From positions 1 to 33,300 of the forward strand of contig NZ_JAQGJD010000322.1 in the NCBI RefSeq assembly GCF_028290785.1: 33,300 nt of DNA, read 5' to 3'. A program made the translations under genes and the position numbers. A model generated the notes under the pieces. That model did no database searches and was not told where the DNA came from. It saw nothing but the letters and a program-made list of their open reading frames with translations. Shown here in pieces: positions 30,469-33,300 of the stretch. This stretch comes from Tardiphaga sp. GTDB lineage: Bacteria > Pseudomonadota > Alphaproteobacteria > Rhizobiales > Xanthobacteraceae. Positions within the stretch are counted from its first letter, which is position 1; each line of letters begins with the position of its first letter.

Positions 30469-32774
30469 CACCGCGCGACGCTCGCCGCCGGCGTGCCGTA
30501 AGGCTTCAGATAGGCCGAGCTCCGGTAGTAGTCATAGAACTGCAGCTTGTTGAGATCGACCCGGGTCAGCACGGTGCCGAGGATACGGTCATGAACCGGC
30601 GCCAGCAGCTCCATGGTGTGCGACACGACCTCACGCGGGGTCTGGTCCCATGCCAGCGCCAGCACGATGCGATCGGCCAGTTCGGCCAGAGCGCGGCCAT
30701 CCACCAGCGGCACCAGCGGCGGCGAATCGATGATGATCAGTTCGTAGCGCTGGCGGAGATGATCCAACAGATCGGTGATCCGTTCCGAGAACATCAATTC
30801 GGTAATGGCATTGTCGTCCTTGACGGCCGGCGACGGCAGGATCGAGAGGCCGGTGCTGCGGTCCAGCAGCAGCGCCTGCTCCAGCGAGGCTTCGCCCATC
30901 GCCACCTGCAGCAGCCCGACGTCGGCGTGCGGGCACAGCGCGCGGGTCAGGCCGGGGTTGCGCAGGTCGCCGTCGATCAGCAGCGTGCGGATGCCGAGCG
31001 TGGCCAGCGACAGCGCGAGATTGGCGGCCAGCGTGGTCTTGCCCTCGCCGTCCAGGGCCGACGTCACCACCACGATCTTGATCGGGTCGATGCGCAGCGT
31101 GCGCTGGATTGCCAGGCGAACCGCGCGGATTGCTTCGGCGAAGAAGGTACCGGGCTCCTCGATGGCGTAGCGCATCAACGGCGGCTGCAGCGACGGCGGC
31201 AACAGCCGTATGGTGCGGGGATCGTAGTTGTCGAGATCGCCGCGTCCGCGCTTGGCGCGGCCGGCAAGCTCGCGAACGCCGATCAGCGGCAACGCCGCCA
31301 GCGCCGGCAATCCGGAAATCTGCTCGGCCTGCTGCAGCGTCTTCACGCGTCCGTCGAGATAGTCGATGAGAAAGGCGAGCACCGTCCCGGCGCCGAGGCC
31401 GAGCATCATCGCCAGGCCGAGGATCAGCATGGTCTTCGGCGATGACGGGCGGATCGGAATGCTGGCCTTGGTGACCACGCGGGAGTCCGGCATTTCCAGG
31501 CTTTCCTGGGCCGAAGCCTCCTTGTACCGGGCGAGATAGGATTCGTAGAGCGTGCGGTTGGCTTCGGCCTCGCGTTGCAATTCGTGCAGTCGAACCTGCG
31601 CCTGGCCGGAAATGCTTGAGACGCCCTGCAGCTTGTCGAAGCTCTCTTTCAGCGACGTTTCCCGCGACAGCGCGATGTCATAATCATGCTTGGTGCTTTG
31701 CAGGATACGCTGGATTTCCTCGTTGATGAGGCGTTGGGTATCCTGCAACTGCGCGCGCGCATTGGCGACGAGCGGGTGGCGGGGGCCGTATTTGCTGGAC
31801 AGATCGGCGCTGTTCTTGGCGATGTCGGCATATTGGGTGCGCAGCTTGGACACCATCTCCGACGAAATCACGGCGTTGATGCCGCCGGGATCGCTGCCCG
31901 ATTTCGCCATCTGCTGCACCTGATCGAACTTGGCGCGCGCCTCGGCGGTCTGGACGCGGGCAGAGATCACCTTGTTGTTGAGGTCGGTGATCTGCTGGTC
32001 ATTCACGGTGACGCCCTGCGACACCGCGAGGTTGTTGGCGGTGCGATAGTCCTCGACGGCCTGTTCCGAGGTGACGACGCGGGATTTCAGCGAATCTATC
32101 TGGCCGTTCAGCCAGTTCGCCGCAATCCGGGTGGCGTCATATTTGGCGCGAACCTGCTCTTCGAAATATCCCTCGGCCAGGGCATTGGCGATGGCCGCGG
32201 CCTTTTGCGGAACTTCAGAGCTGATATTGATATCGACGAGGAAGGTGGTTCCCTGCCGTGTCACCTTCATCCTGCGCTGAAGAATTTCCACCGAACGCGA
32301 GCGCGCGGTGTCTGCGGGATTGGATCCCTCAGCCGGCGTGCTGCTGCTGAAAAGCGCCTTGACCGGATCGAGCAGGCCGGGATGCGGCATGAATTCCGGG
32401 TCGCTGGCCAGCTTCAGCTTGTCGACAACACGCTGCAGGATCGCCACCGACTGGATCAGCAGCGTCTGGCTTTCGATGGTGGCATCGTCAGTGCCGAAAT
32501 TAGACAGCACGGCCTGGTTGGTCTCGACCACATTGGCACGCCGGGGATCGACCAGCACCGTCGAAGTCGCGGTGTATAGAGTATCGACGCTCAGGACATA
32601 GGCCAGGGCAAGCGCGACCAGCGCCACCGGGATCAGCGCGACCGCCTTCCAGCGGCGACGCAGGATACGGGTCATCTCGCGCAGATCGACCGTTGGGGTT
32701 TTCCAGTCCTCAGCTGCATGGCTCGCCGGTTCGTCCGGCGCGCGATAGATCGGGTCAGAACTGCGCTGTAACAT
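30468..32774 (-). CDS. Wzc/ExoP-type tyrosine autokinase and chain-length regulator
   Basis: A 768-residue two-part inner-membrane protein. A Wzz domain (about residues 28-460) is bounded by helices at 43-63 and just after the proline motif (PIRPSSPKTMLILGLAMM), with a coiled periplasmic middle. The cytoplasmic BY-kinase domain has Walker A DGEGKTT (575-581), Walker A' LIDGD (599-603), Walker B LIIIDSPP and a C-terminal tyrosine cluster Y747, Y749, Y750, Y755 and Y759. The common PGEGKS form of Walker A is DGEGKT here. Autophosphorylation cycles of such kinases set polymer length and link the polymerase to the outer-membrane exporter. The start ATG overlaps the beta-barrel gene by 20 bases; GGGG precedes it. 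Confidence 0.92.
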   Translation of the reverse strand: MLQRSSDPIYRAPDEPASHAAEDWKTPTVDLREMTRILRRRWKAVALIPVALVALALAYVLSVDTLYTATSTVLVDPRRANVVETNQAVLSNFGTDDATIESQTLLIQSVAILQRVVDKLKLASDPEFMPHPGLLDPVKALFSSSTPAEGSNPADTARSRSVEILQRRMKVTRQGTTFLVDINISSEVPQKAAAIANALAEGYFEEQVRAKYDATRIAANWLNGQIDSLKSRVVTSEQAVEDYRTANNLAVSQGVTVNDQQITDLNNKVISARVQTAEARAKFDQVQQMAKSGSDPGGINAVISSEMVSKLRTQYADIAKNSADLSSKYGPRHPLVANARAQLQDTQRLINEEIQRILQSTKHDYDIALSRETSLKESFDKLQGVSSISGQAQVRLHELQREAEANRTLYESYLARYKEASAQESLEMPDSRVVTKASIPIRPSSPKTMLILGLAMMLGLGAGTVLAFLIDYLDGRVKTLQQAEQISGLPALAALPLIGVRELAGRAKRGRGDLDNYDPRTIRLLPPSLQPPLMRYAIEEPGTFFAEAIRAVRLAIQRTLRIDPIKIVVVTSALDGEGKTTLAANLALSLATLGIRTLLIDGDLRNPGLTRALCPHADVGLLQVAMGEASLEQALLLDRSTGLSILPSPAVKDDNAITELMFSERITDLLDHLRQRYELIIIDSPPLVPLVDGRALAELADRIVLALAWDQTPREVVSHTMELLAPVHDRILGTVLTRVDLNKLQFYDYYRSSAYLKPYGTPAASVAR

Positions 32775-33300
32775 TGAGCCCCACCTGGTGTTTGTCGAAG
32801 CTGAAGGCCGAGAGATCGCTGTCGCGGTCGGTGTAACGGTGGAACAGCGACACCGCGGTGAAGCGGTTGATCAGGTATTTGACGCGGGCATCCGTGGTGA
32901 TCACGCGGTCCTTGCGGATCTGCCCGAAGAAGCGGTCTTTTTCATAGGTACCGGCGAGCGATACGATGACGTTGCGCCGCAATTCGTAATCGAGGCCAAG
33001 CTGCACCGCGTTCGCCTGCACGCCGCTTGAACTGGTGGCGGAGGTTTCCGTGACGATCTGTTCGGCCTTGAAGTGGATATCGAGCAGCCGGGTCGGTCGC
33101 CACGTCAATTGGGCACGATACGACGGGCCCTCGATCACGCCGATGGTCGGATCCTCAAACTGCTGCCGCGCATAGCCGGCACCGATTTCGCCGGTAATCA
33201 GATGGGCCAGACTGATCGTGACGCCCGACAGCGTTCGATAGCCCTGCGAATCCAGCGACTGCGCCGGCGTGCCACGAATATTGCGCTGGTTACCTTCGAC
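32755..33300 (-). CDS. Outer-membrane beta-barrel protein of the exopolysaccharide locus, C-terminal part
   Basis: The 3' 181 codons of a gene that enters from beyond the right edge. The sequence alternates hydrophobic and polar residues in strands (ISLAHLITGEIGAGYARQQF, YRAQLTWRP, IHFKAEQIV, AVQLGLDYEL, VIVSLAGTYEKD, DARVKYLI, TAVSLFHRYTDR) and ends in a terminal phenylalanine (VGLNVTAQF), the recognition mark of outer-membrane barrels. It resembles the barrel proteins often found beside Wzc/Wza genes in alphaproteobacteria, whose function is poorly known; they may help the polymer cross or stay attached to the outer membrane. It overlaps the kinase gene by 20 bases, implying coupled expression. 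Confidence 0.82.
   Translation of the reverse strand, partial: VEGNQRNIRGTPAQSLDSQGYRTLSGVTISLAHLITGEIGAGYARQQFEDPTIGVIEGPSYRAQLTWRPTRLLDIHFKAEQIVTETSATSSSGVQANAVQLGLDYELRRNVIVSLAGTYEKDRFFGQIRKDRVITTDARVKYLINRFTAVSLFHRYTDRDSDLSAFSFDKHQVGLNVTAQF

Noticed and set aside
1..33300. Mobile element, CRISPR or defence island
   Set aside because: I saw no transposase, integrase, terminal repeats, spacer arrays or toxin-antitoxin pair. The HerA-like gene alone does not establish a defence island.

Overview
The window is GC-rich, with protein families and codon use typical of an alphaproteobacterium. The mix of extradiol dioxygenase, Bug/TctC receptors, a BTLCP peptidase, an RMD1/YagE protein and a large Wzx/Wzy-type exopolysaccharide locus suggests a Bradyrhizobium/Rhodopseudomonas-like organism. 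This placement is inferred from family content; no rRNA or other marker gene is present. I see no tRNA, rRNA, CRISPR array, insertion sequence or prophage.

Region 1 (1-4.3 kb, all minus strand) is a small catabolic operon: a GntR/FCD repressor, then a two-domain extradiol (VOC) dioxygenase, an alpha/beta hydrolase, an Ldh_2-type dehydrogenase and the start of a zinc-type/quinone oxidoreductase. TTTCGAAA-type palindromes lie before both the regulator and the dioxygenase. Region 2 (4.2-9.6 kb) is an organic-acid locus. A tartrate/D-malate dehydrogenase, an orphan periplasmic tricarboxylate-type receptor and an IlvD/Edd dehydratase run on the minus strand and end at a strong terminator. A LysR regulator is divergent, sharing an AT-rich promoter dyad with the dehydrogenase.

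Region 3 (9.6-19.7 kb) holds housekeeping and stress genes: a degenerate GreA-like factor, a ketopantoate-reductase-like oxidoreductase, an RMD1/YagE membrane protein, an Orn/Lys/Arg decarboxylase tightly followed by a GNAT acetyltransferase, a PPK2 kinase, a periplasmic LapG-like cysteine peptidase with a hairpin over its ribosome-binding site, and a HerA-like ATPase.

Region 4 (19.3-33.3 kb, continuing past the right edge) is an exopolysaccharide locus. From upstream to downstream on the minus strand it has an outer-membrane beta-barrel, a Wzc-type tyrosine autokinase, a Wzy/VpsF-like polymerase, a GT4 glycosyltransferase, two acyltransferase-3 proteins and a Wzx flippase. A second minus-strand unit follows: a WecG/TagA-type transferase, two GT4 glycosyltransferases and a small secreted four-cysteine protein. 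Between the units, on the plus strand, lies a Tat-exported GH10 glycosidase. Many minus-strand genes overlap by 1-20 bases, which implies coupled translation. The logic is synthesis of a lipid-linked repeat unit, acylation, flipping, polymerisation, kinase-controlled export, and trimming by the GH10 enzyme. The 177-base divergent region between GH10 and WecG carries three stacked inverted repeats, one resembling a CRP site. No polymer structure can be deduced from sequence alone.
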